From DAOTXK01 sp034430555 (GTDB lineage Bacteria; Chloroflexota; Anaerolineae; Aggregatilineales; Ch27): a stretch of 7,959 nucleotides of DNA. How positions within the stretch are numbered: the first letter of the stretch is position 1; every line of letters starts with the position of its first letter. Below, piece by piece: positions 1-5,471 of this stretch. The notes below the pieces were generated by a model that ran no database searches, was not told the DNA's origin, and was given only the letters and a program-made list of their open reading frames with translations. The stretch covers positions 1 through 7,959 of the forward strand of contig DAOUEM010000269.1 of the NCBI GenBank assembly GCA_034430555.1, written 5' to 3'. The position numbers were made by a program, and so were the translations under genes.

Positions 1-1
1 G

Positions 2-982
2 TTCGCGGTGTCTGGCGACGACTTCGACCCGTCGACAAGCGCGCCGGTGGGCGACCTTATCTGGCTGGCCGACAGCAGCGGCCTGATCGTCAACGGCACG
101 GTGCGCCGCAACGCCGCTCGTGTGACGGCCATCTGGCGGGTCTCGCTCTACGGCCAGGCGACCCGGCTGGACGCCGACGACTGGCAGGCCGCGGCGCTCT
201 CTCCGGATGGCGCTCGCCTGGTCCTGGTGCGGAACCGGGGCTGGGAAGCGGCCGTATTCGACCTGGCAACCGGCACGCTCGGTCCAATCATCGCGCCAGA
301 AGCCGCGCCAGAAGCCGCGGGCGATGCCGCGGGCGATGCCGCGGACGGCGACCCCGCGATCCCTACCACCACGGTATCGTGGCGCTCCGGCACCGCACTG
401 GTCGTGGACTTTTACCGGGGCGAAGGGGCTAACCGGTACCTGGTGCAGTCGGCCCAGGTCGATGTGACCAGCGGAGACACGAGTTTCACCGTGCTGCCGG
501 TTCCGCTGGCGGATGTGACCTGGGCGCCGGACGGATCGCTGGTCGCCTATACCATGCCGGGCGGTGGTTTCTGGCTGGCGGAAAATCTTTCTCGACCGGG
601 TGCGCTGCTGCTGCCATTGAGCGAGGACGACATAGCGGGCTTTTTATTCATGTGGTCGCCCGCCGGCGGCGCGTTGATCTACCGCAGCCCGCAAACGCCG
701 GACATGGCAGTGGTCGCCCTGGAAATCGAAGGCGGCGTCGCCCGGACGCTCGGCCCGCCCGAGGACGGCGTGTGGACCTACACCTGGCTGGACGACGCCT
801 CTCTACTGGCGGTCAGCGACAACGCTTCGGCGGCGCTGGTCAACCAGGCCGTGGACGAATCCTTCTGGCGGATCGACCTGGACAGCGGGGCCATCACGCC
901 GCTCGTCACCCTGGACCGCACCTTCCTGGGCGCGTACGATGCCTCCGCTGCCGGGTGCCTGGCGCCCCCGGATGGTCCCTGA
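2..982 (+). CDS. Beta-propeller (WD40/PD40-like) protein, 5' end outside window
   Basis: The reading frame is open to the left edge (codons TTC GCG precede the GTG at 8), so the true start and any signal peptide lie upstream; 324 residues are readable from the GTG. The visible part consists of repeated blade signatures of the PD40/TolB-like type: 'ALSPDG' near residue 63, 'VSWRSG' near 123, 'VTWAPDG' near 170, 'FMWSPAG' near 214, 'YTWLDD' near 258, and a closing 'WRIDLDSG' near 287. The expected fold is a six- or seven-bladed propeller used for binding, with no catalytic residues recognisable. An Ala/Glu/Asp/Gly/Pro-rich insert (residues 97-115) encoded by 12-base repeats interrupts the second to third blade. 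The stop overlaps the start of the next propeller gene, so the two are probably translationally coupled. Exported location is inferred from the neighbour. The binding partner is unknown. Confidence 0.8.
   Translation, partial: FAVSGDDFDPSTSAPVGDLIWLADSSGLIVNGTVRRNAARVTAIWRVSLYGQATRLDADDWQAAALSPDGARLVLVRNRGWEAAVFDLATGTLGPIIAPEAAPEAAGDAAGDAADGDPAIPTTTVSWRSGTALVVDFYRGEGANRYLVQSAQVDVTSGDTSFTVLPVPLADVTWAPDGSLVAYTMPGGGFWLAENLSRPGALLLPLSEDDIAGFLFMWSPAGGALIYRSPQTPDMAVVALEIEGGVARTLGPPEDGVWTYTWLDDASLLAVSDNASAALVNQAVDESFWRIDLDSGAITPLVTLDRTFLGAYDASAAGCLAPPDGP
293..340 (+). repeat. 12-base in-frame tandem repeat (minisatellite) in propeller gene
   Basis: Two exact copies of GCGCCAGAAGCC (293-316) are followed directly by two exact copies of GCGGGCGATGCC (317-340), and a degenerate continuation starts with GCG GAC GGC. 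The two units share GCG at the start and GCC at the end, so they look like diverged versions of one 12-base unit. The repeat is in frame and encodes APEA-APEA-AGDA-AGDA, a flexible acidic loop between blades. Copy-number change would preserve the frame. Confidence 0.8.
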
Positions 983-2313
983 TGGCCCGTCGTTCTCTCC
1001 CTGGCAGGATCACCTGGCGACACGTGCCAAGGCGCCGGGCGGTTCTGATCGTGCTGGCCCTGGCCTTGGCTGGCTGCAACCTGACCGCCGCTCCCACGGC
1101 CGCTCCGCCTCCGGTCGAGTCTGTCCCTGGCGAGAGCCGTCTGGTCGTATCCTGGATCGATGGGGGCAGCCTGGTGGTCTGGCGCAGCGGCGACGCACAG
1201 CCGCGCCGCATAGCTGCCGGGTCGGTGGTGCGGTCGCTGCTCAGCCCGGCGGGGACGCACGTCGCCTTCACGCGAGGGCCGGCCGGTAGCGCCCTGTCGC
1301 TGTGGGTGGTCGATGTCGACGGCGTGGCCGAGCGCGAATTGATCGGGCCGGACCGGCTGAATGCAGGTGGCGAGCAGGTTGAGTTCACGCGGCACATCGG
1401 CCAGGTCGCCTGGCTGGACGAAACTACCCTCCTGTTTAATACGATCTTTGTCATGACGGTGCCCGCGCCCGGCGGCGGCAAGGCCGATGACCTGTGGCGC
1501 GCCGACCTCGACAGCGGCCAGGTGACGCGGGTCCTGCCGGATGGCCAGGGCGGCGATTTTGCCATCAGCCCGGATGGGAGCCGCCTCGCGCTGGTCACGC
1601 CGGGCGGGTACGCGGGCGCTCCAGGTCTGATCCGGCTGGTGGACGCGCAGGGGCAGGCCGTGACCGACCTGCTGTCTTTTGACGCGCCCGCCACCGCCAG
1701 CGAATACGCCTTCTATCCCCGGCTCCACTGGCTGCCCGACTCGTCGGCGCTGCTGACGGCCATCCCCGACCCCGATCTCATCTATCCCACTTTGCCCGGC
1801 GAGACCCCCCGCACCGCTGCCCTGTGGCGGCTGGATACTGCGGGAGAGTCCCGGGAAATCAACCGCGTGGCGGCCAACTTCTTCGGGCTGCCGCGCTGGT
1901 CGCCCTCCGGCGCGTGGCTGACCTATCTGGCCCAGGTGGGCCGCGTTGAGGACAATACCCTGGCCCTGGTCCTGGCGCGGGGTGATGGGTCCGAACCGGA
2001 GCAGTTACGCACCGGGGCCGCCGGCGCGCTGGAACCGGCGGCCTGGCACCCGACCGAGGACTTCTTCACCTTCACGGCTGGGGCGCCCGGCGAGATGTGG
2101 CTGGCCCGGCCCGGCATGGCGGCGGCACGCTTTCCACCCGGCGGCGAGCCGGTTTTCGCCCTGGCCTGGGCGGATGCCACCACCGCCATCATCGCCAGCG
2201 CGCCCGGCGGCGAATACTCGCTGTGGATCGTCGGCCTGAACGACCCGACCCCGGCATCATTAGCCGTTGTGAGCGGCGGTTATCCGTCGATCAACGCGCG
2301 ACATTCCCCCTGA
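982..2313 (+). CDS. Beta-propeller lipoprotein (WD40/PD40-like repeats)
   Basis: The protein has 443 residues. The ATG at 982 shares its A with the TGA of the upstream gene, and GGATGG (970-975) lies six bases before it. The N-terminus is Arg-rich (residues 3-19), followed by a hydrophobic stretch and the lipobox ALAGC with Cys32. This predicts cleavage by signal peptidase II and anchoring of the mature protein on the outer face of the membrane. A short Pro/Ala linker (34-50) precedes propeller blades: 'LLSPAGTHVAF' near 86, 'VAWLDETTLLF' near 142, 'LWRADLDSG' near 171, 'AISPDGSRLAL' near 194, 'LHWLPDSSALL' near 248, 'LWRLDTAGE' near 281, 'PRWSPSGAWLTYL' near 304, 'AAWHPTEDFFTF' near 353 and 'LAWADATTAII' near 394. 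This is a whole propeller with no enzymatic motif. The WRxDLDSG blade motif also occurs in the upstream gene, so the pair may be ancient duplicates. A long in-frame extension upstream of 982 lies inside the previous gene and is not credible. Confidence 0.85.
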   Translation: MARRSLPGRITWRHVPRRRAVLIVLALALAGCNLTAAPTAAPPPVESVPGESRLVVSWIDGGSLVVWRSGDAQPRRIAAGSVVRSLLSPAGTHVAFTRGPAGSALSLWVVDVDGVAERELIGPDRLNAGGEQVEFTRHIGQVAWLDETTLLFNTIFVMTVPAPGGGKADDLWRADLDSGQVTRVLPDGQGGDFAISPDGSRLALVTPGGYAGAPGLIRLVDAQGQAVTDLLSFDAPATASEYAFYPRLHWLPDSSALLTAIPDPDLIYPTLPGETPRTAALWRLDTAGESREINRVAANFFGLPRWSPSGAWLTYLAQVGRVEDNTLALVLARGDGSEPEQLRTGAAGALEPAAWHPTEDFFTFTAGAPGEMWLARPGMAAARFPPGGEPVFALAWADATTAIIASAPGGEYSLWIVGLNDPTPASLAVVSGGYPSINARHSP

Positions 2314-2383
2314 ATCGTCGCGCTGGCGCTGGCGCGTCCGCAACCTACACCTGCCTTCCCGCGTATACATCACCAGAACCACG

Positions 2384-2421
2384 CATAATATGTGCGCTTG
2401 CACGTCACAAGCCTGAGGGGG
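2384..2421 (+). promoter_or_regulatory. Upstream region of toast-rack gene 1: -10-like box, inverted repeat and ribosome binding site
   Basis: The gap between 2313 and 2430 holds a relatively AT-rich stretch with CATAAT (2384-2389) or TAATAT (2386-2391), either of which could be a -10 box. I see no good -35 at 16-18 bases. Next comes the perfect inverted repeat GCTTG (2396-2400) / CAAGC (2408-2412) with a 7-base spacer, a possible operator or small RNA hairpin. A strong Shine-Dalgarno sequence GAGGGGG (2415-2421) lies eight bases before the ATG at 2430. The ribosome binding site is firm; promoter and operator are tentative. Confidence 0.4.
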
Positions 2422-2429
2422 TAAGCATC

Positions 2430-3437
2430 ATGAGCAGCACTTTTCGCAGTGAATACCGGTCGCTTTTCTGGCCGCTGATCTTGATCGGGGTCGGCATCGT
2501 GTGGCTGATGAGCACGATGGGCATCATCGGGGGGGCTAACATTGCCGTGCTGTTCCGCCTGTGGCCGCTGCTGTTGATCGCCATCGGGCTGGACCTGCTG
2601 TTGGGCCGGCGGGCGCCTTTGCTCGGCGCGCTGATCGGCCTGGGCACGCTGGGCCTTGCCATCGTGCTGATGCTGATCGGGCCGGGCCTGGGCCTGGCCG
2701 GTAATTACGAAGTCGAAACGGCGGCCTTCAGCGAGCCGGTCGGCGATGCCCGCTCCGCCGAGGTGACCCTGAACCTGTCGGTAGGCCGGGCCACGGTCAC
2801 AGCGCTGAACGACAGTACTGCCCTGATCGACGCCGACCTGACCTACGTCGGCGAAGTAGAGTTCCAGGCGGAAGGCGAAACCGATAAAACCATCCGGTTG
2901 GGTTTGCGCGAGGGTTTCAACGGCTTCAACTTCACCGGTCCCTTCGATTTTTTTGGCTGGCTGGGCAGCGAGGACGAACTACACTGGGATATCGGCCTCA
3001 GCCCGGACGTCGACCTGCGCCTGGCCATCAACGGCGGCGTGGGTGAGGCGAACCTCGACCTGAGTGGCTTGCAGCTTACCGCGCTGGACGCCAATATCGG
3101 CGTCGGCAAAATCAACCTCATCCTACCGGCGGCCAGCGGCTACACGGCTCAGGTCGACGGCGGCGTGGGTGAAGTGGACATCACCATCGAGGAAGGCGCG
3201 TCGCTCACGCTGGACATCAACAGCGGCGTTGGCGGTGTCAGCATTGACGTGCCGGATGGGGCTGCCGTCCGCCTGGAAGCCGATCCCGGCCTGGGCGGGG
3301 TGGAAACGCCCGGCTGGCTGGCGCTGGTCTCCGGTGATGATGACGACGGCGTGTGGGAAACAGAAGGCTTCAGCCGCGCCGACTCCCGGATCACCATTAC
3401 CTTCGACGGCGGCATTGGCGGCCTGACCATTCGCTGA
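2430..3437 (+). CDS. LiaF-like membrane protein with toast-rack beta-repeat domain (paralogue 1)
   Basis: The protein has 335 residues; the start is set by GAGGGGG eight bases upstream. Residues 11-90 are hydrophobic, with three or four membrane segments of the LiaI/LiaF type ('FWPLILIGVGIVWL' near 13, 'LWPLLLIAIGLDLLLG' near 44, then a long segment at 63-90). From about 92 there is a toast-rack N-terminal type domain ('FSEPVGDARSAEVTLNLSVG' at 100-119). It continues into repeats of about 21 residues with a Gly-Gly-Val-Gly-Glu core: NGGVGEANLDL (201), ANIGVGKINL (221), DGGVGEVDITI (243), NSGVGGVSIDV (264), DPGLGGVE (285) and DGGIGGLTIR (326). This predicts an elongated beta-structure, probably outside the cytoplasm. 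LiaF proteins in Firmicutes inhibit the LiaRS envelope-stress system, but no kinase or regulator is present here, so a stress role is only a possibility. An acidic DDDD run (303-306) precedes the last strand. The downstream gene is a paralogue. Confidence 0.85.
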   Translation: MSSTFRSEYRSLFWPLILIGVGIVWLMSTMGIIGGANIAVLFRLWPLLLIAIGLDLLLGRRAPLLGALIGLGTLGLAIVLMLIGPGLGLAGNYEVETAAFSEPVGDARSAEVTLNLSVGRATVTALNDSTALIDADLTYVGEVEFQAEGETDKTIRLGLREGFNGFNFTGPFDFFGWLGSEDELHWDIGLSPDVDLRLAINGGVGEANLDLSGLQLTALDANIGVGKINLILPAASGYTAQVDGGVGEVDITIEEGASLTLDINSGVGGVSIDVPDGAAVRLEADPGLGGVETPGWLALVSGDDDDGVWETEGFSRADSRITITFDGGIGGLTIR

Positions 3438-3448
3438 TCCATTACTCA

Positions 3449-3482
3449 GGGCGGGGGAACGCCTGCCGGTTGTCCCTCGCCC
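3449..3482 (+). other. Intergenic stem-loop between the two toast-rack genes
   Basis: GGGCGGGGGA (3449-3458) pairs with TCCCTCGCCC (3473-3482) over ten base pairs with a single G-U wobble, around a 14-base loop. It starts 11 bases after the stop codon of the first paralogue. No T-run follows (the next bases are GCTCACCCG), so it is not a standard intrinsic terminator. It could stabilise the upstream message, cause partial termination, or be an mRNA processing site that sets the ratio of the two paralogues. Confidence 0.5.
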
Positions 3483-3530
3483 GCTCACCCGACTTTATCG
3501 GCACCTGAATTCGACGGTTTGTTAGCATAC

Positions 3531-3536
3531 GGGGGG
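3531..3536 (+). promoter_or_regulatory. Ribosome binding site of toast-rack gene 2
   Basis: A GGGGGG run lies ten bases before the ATG at 3547 and is the only purine-rich Shine-Dalgarno candidate there. The stretch just before it (TTTGTTAGCATAC) includes TAGCAT, a weak -10 match, but no -35 is visible, so I do not call a separate promoter. Confidence 0.5.
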
Positions 3537-3546
3537 AACCTGTTCG

Positions 3547-4419
3547 ATGGAAATCAACCTGAAGGATCAATCGTTCTGGGCTATCGTGTTGATCGTGGTG
3601 GGCGTCGTCCTGCTGTTCGGCAACCTGGGCACACTGATCGCCGTGCTGCTGATCGCTTTTGGCGCGGGCCTGATCCTGGTCAAGCCGGACATTCGCGAGG
3701 ACTTCTACAGTGAGCCGGTTGGCGATACGGTGTCGGCCAGCGTGGACCTCACGCTGTCGATGGGCGAGTCGACGGTGAAGATGCTGGACGATTCCAAAAA
3801 CCTGATCGAGGCGGACGTGGTGGCCTTCGGCGCGGTCGATTTTGACGTCAGCGGCGAGACCGAAAAACGCATCCGGCTCCGCCAGGGCCGCCGCCCGATG
3901 GACTGGATCAACGGCATCTACGGCTCCATCGGCATGGGCAAAAGCCTGCGCTGGGACGTTGGCCTCAGCCCGGACGTGCCCCTGGACCTGCGGGTGCAGG
4001 GCAGCGCCGGCGAAGCAACCCTCGACCTGGGCGCGGCGTGGCTGACCGGGCTGTGGGTGCAGGGCGGCGTCGGCGAGATGACGGTCACCCTGCCCGCCGC
4101 CGCCGATCACTACCAGGCGCGCATCAAGGGCGGCGTGGGCGAGTTCAACGTGCGCATTCTCGATGGCGCGGACCTCGACCTGGAAGTCGGGGCCGGCGTC
4201 GGCGAAGTCAACGTCGACCTGCCGCGGGATGCCGAAGTCCGCATTGCGGCCAGGGTTGGCCTGGGCGAATTGAATGTACCCAAGCGCCTCGCCAAAATCG
4301 AAGGGCAGGATCACGTGGTCGGCGGGGCAGGGGTGTGGGAAACGCCCGGCTACGAGAGCGCCGCGCGCAAGATCACGATCACCGCGCAGGGCGGCATCGG
4401 CGAGATCAACTTCCGTTAA
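3547..4419 (+). CDS. LiaF-like membrane protein with toast-rack beta-repeat domain (paralogue 2)
   Basis: The protein has 290 residues. Its N-terminal part is shorter than in the upstream paralogue: two hydrophobic segments (about 9-25 and 28-45, 'FWAIVLIVVGVVLLFGNLG') instead of three or four. From residue 53 it matches paralogue 1 closely: 'YSEPVGDTVSASVDLTLSMG' (54-73), 'LRWDVGLSPDVPLDLRV' (134-150), then GGVGE-type repeats at 152, 173, 195, 216, 237 and 282, and the shared ending 'GVWETPGY...KITITAQGGIGEINFR'. The domain is probably an elongated beta-structure on the outer face of the membrane. The gene lies 109 bases downstream of paralogue 1 and is closed by a strong terminator, so both could share one transcript. 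Function is not known beyond the similarity to LiaF and toast-rack proteins. Unlike paralogue 1 it has no acidic run before the last strand. Confidence 0.85.
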   Translation: MEINLKDQSFWAIVLIVVGVVLLFGNLGTLIAVLLIAFGAGLILVKPDIREDFYSEPVGDTVSASVDLTLSMGESTVKMLDDSKNLIEADVVAFGAVDFDVSGETEKRIRLRQGRRPMDWINGIYGSIGMGKSLRWDVGLSPDVPLDLRVQGSAGEATLDLGAAWLTGLWVQGGVGEMTVTLPAAADHYQARIKGGVGEFNVRILDGADLDLEVGAGVGEVNVDLPRDAEVRIAARVGLGELNVPKRLAKIEGQDHVVGGAGVWETPGYESAARKITITAQGGIGEINFR

Positions 4420-4438
4420 CCGGGCTGGTTATTCCCGG
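4420..4438 (+). other. Small hairpin just after the stop codon
   Basis: CCGGG (4420-4424) pairs with CCCGG (4434-4438) around a nine-base loop, directly between the stop of the second toast-rack gene and the main terminator. Five base pairs are weak on their own. It may assist the terminator or protect the 3' end. Confidence 0.3.
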
Positions 4439-4444
4439 CACAAA

Positions 4445-4472
4445 AAAAGGACGCCCGCTGCGGCGTCCTTTT
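4445..4472. terminator. Bidirectional intrinsic terminator between convergent genes
   Basis: AAAAGGACGCC (4445-4455) pairs perfectly with GGCGTCCTTTT (4462-4472) around the loop CGCTGC. Read on the plus strand, the GC stem is followed by four T; read on the minus strand, it is followed by seven (the A-run 4442-4448). It sits between the plus-strand gene ending at 4419 and the minus-strand gene ending at 4495, so it serves both transcripts and is probably the stronger one for the minus-strand message. Confidence 0.9.
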
Positions 4473-4494
4473 CGATTCAGGGGGGATGCCGGGC

Positions 4495-5355
4495 TTATTC
4501 CTCGACCACCCGCAGCGTATAGGTCCCGGTGCCGTCGTTCAGGTTCTGGACCACGACGATATAGGCGCCGTCAAACGGGATGAAGGTGTCGGCGGATCGG
4601 GCCATCGTCGTGCCCTCGGTGCGGTAAGTGCCCAGAGGGCTGTAGTTCGGGTCGTAGATGGTGAAGGCCAGCTCCAGGCCGGGGTCATCCAGCGTCAACT
4701 CGAAGAAGATCACGCTGCTGCCTGCCAGGTCGACGGTGTACGTATGGACCACATCCAGCGCCTGGAAAGCGCCCGTGGTCGCCAGGTCGGCGTCTTCGAT
4801 CAGCGGGTCGAAGCGGCCCCCGCCGGTCATCTGTTCCGGCTCCAGCGAGGCGAATTCACCGGTCACATCGCCGGCCCCGGCGATCGCCTCGACGCGCAGC
4901 TCATAACTGCCGCTGACCGGCAGGCTGATCTCGGCGATACGCTCCTCTGCGCCCGGCCCGCCGCGATCGACGATGATCAGGGGAGTGCCGGTGGGGTCCA
5001 GCAGGGAGATACGGATATCCAGGTCCGCGTTGGCTGGTGCGATCGTCACGGCGTAGGCGGACAGCGCTGCTGCCTGGAAAAGCCGCTGCGCGGGCAGGTC
5101 GGGCCGGATCGCCACCACGAACGGCCGGTCAGCCTCGAACTGGCCGTAGCCGGGCATGAGAGCGACCTCGGTGGGCGGCGGAATGGTCGGCGTCGGGGTG
5201 AGCGTGCCGCTGGGCGTCGGAGAGGGTGTAATAGTGGGTGGCACTGTCGCGGTTGGCACTATGGTCGGTATTGCCGTGGGTGGCGCGGGTGTCCCGCCGA
5301 TGCACCCGGCTAACAGCACCGTACCTATCAGCAGCAGCATTCCCATCCGTCGCAT
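4495..5355 (-). CDS. Lipoprotein with Pro/Thr linker and two PPC-like beta-sandwich domains
   Basis: The protein has 286 residues. The start at 5355 has GGGAGAGG six bases upstream. The signal peptide ends in the lipobox LLAGC with Cys18, so the mature protein should be lipid-anchored on the outside of the membrane. Residues 23-62 form a low-complexity Pro/Thr linker, a common spacer in Chloroflexota surface proteins. Two similar beta-rich modules follow. The first is at about 73-160 ('AYAVTIAPANADLDIRISLLD', 'GSYELRVEAI'). The second is at about 190-285 ('HTYTVDLAGSSVIFFELTL', 'LAFTIYDPNYSPLGTY', 'GAYIVVVQNLNDGTGTYTLRV'). Both resemble bacterial pre-peptidase C-terminal (PPC) domains in their order of 'Y-V-L ... 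D-L-I-Y-D ... G-Y-x-L-x-V' strands. No protease or other enzyme domain is attached, so it looks like a stand-alone binding or adhesion protein. The ligand is unknown. It follows the LCP gene on the same strand after 116 bases and ends at the bidirectional terminator. Confidence 0.8.
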   Translation of the reverse strand: MRRMGMLLLIGTVLLAGCIGGTPAPPTAIPTIVPTATVPPTITPSPTPSGTLTPTPTIPPPTEVALMPGYGQFEADRPFVVAIRPDLPAQRLFQAAALSAYAVTIAPANADLDIRISLLDPTGTPLIIVDRGGPGAEERIAEISLPVSGSYELRVEAIAGAGDVTGEFASLEPEQMTGGGRFDPLIEDADLATTGAFQALDVVHTYTVDLAGSSVIFFELTLDDPGLELAFTIYDPNYSPLGTYRTEGTTMARSADTFIPFDGAYIVVVQNLNDGTGTYTLRVVEE

Positions 5356-5361
5356 GATGCA

Positions 5362-5379
5362 CCTCTCCCCGCAGCGGGG
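5362..5379 (-). promoter_or_regulatory. Ribosome binding site partly inside a hairpin
   Basis: On the minus strand, CCCCG (5379-5375), loop CTG, and CGGGG (5371-5367) form a five-pair GC hairpin whose 3' arm runs straight into the Shine-Dalgarno sequence GGGGAGAGG (5370-5362). The GAGG core remains free while the leading G-run is paired. This could moderate translation of the PPC lipoprotein. Confidence 0.4.
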
Positions 5380-5412
5380 GTATCACAACCGGCCCAACGT
5401 TTACCGCCTCTG

Positions 5413-5418
5413 ATTGTA
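5413..5418 (-). promoter_or_regulatory. Candidate -10 box for the PPC lipoprotein gene
   Basis: On the minus strand TACAAT (5418-5413) matches the TATAAT consensus at five of six positions and lies in the 116-base gap between the LCP gene and the PPC lipoprotein gene, giving a leader of about 50 bases. I see no good -35 at 16-18 bases; the flanking sequence is very GC-rich, so this AT pocket stands out. Independent transcription of the lipoprotein gene is plausible. Confidence 0.35.
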
Positions 5419-5471
5419 CACCGGGCGCGCGAAACTCGCTGTGCCGCGGCGCATCCACGCGACGCGTCCGC

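Noticed and set aside
293..340. The short direct repeats as a CRISPR-like array
   Set aside because: The units are 12 bases, directly adjacent without spacers, and in frame inside a coding region.
652..981. Upstream in-frame extension of the second propeller gene
   Set aside because: It overlaps the first propeller gene in another frame, is Arg/Gly-rich, and would bury the signal peptide and lipobox more than 130 residues inside the protein.
778..1728. Long minus-strand frames across the two propeller genes
   Set aside because: They span the junction of two plus-strand genes with clear blade repeats and a lipobox, and have typical antisense composition.
2319..2336. CGCGC/GCGCG hairpin after the second propeller gene as a terminator
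   Set aside because: Only five pairs in a GC-rich repetitive stretch and no T-run follows.
2391..2409. TGTG...CACA as a CRP-type operator
   Set aside because: The half-sites are 11 bases apart instead of the eight between TGTG and CACA in CRP sites, and the inner bases do not match.
2097..2429. Upstream in-frame extension of the first toast-rack gene
   Set aside because: It overlaps the end of the second propeller gene and ignores the strong ribosome binding site before 2430.
3442..4314. A 290-codon open frame on the minus strand opposite the second toast-rack gene
   Set aside because: It is antisense to a gene with clear domain and repeat structure. Its predicted protein is Asp/His/Gln/Ala-rich without any domain, as expected for an open antisense frame in GC-rich DNA.
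4486..5313. A 275-codon plus-strand frame opposite the PPC lipoprotein
   Set aside because: The minus-strand product has a signal peptide, lipobox, linker and two domains; the plus-strand frame has none and starts inside the terminator-proximal gap without a good ribosome binding site.
5156..5413. A Gly/Val-rich plus-strand frame
   Set aside because: It is the antisense reading of the Pro/Thr linker and signal peptide of the lipoprotein; the low complexity is explained by the linker codons.
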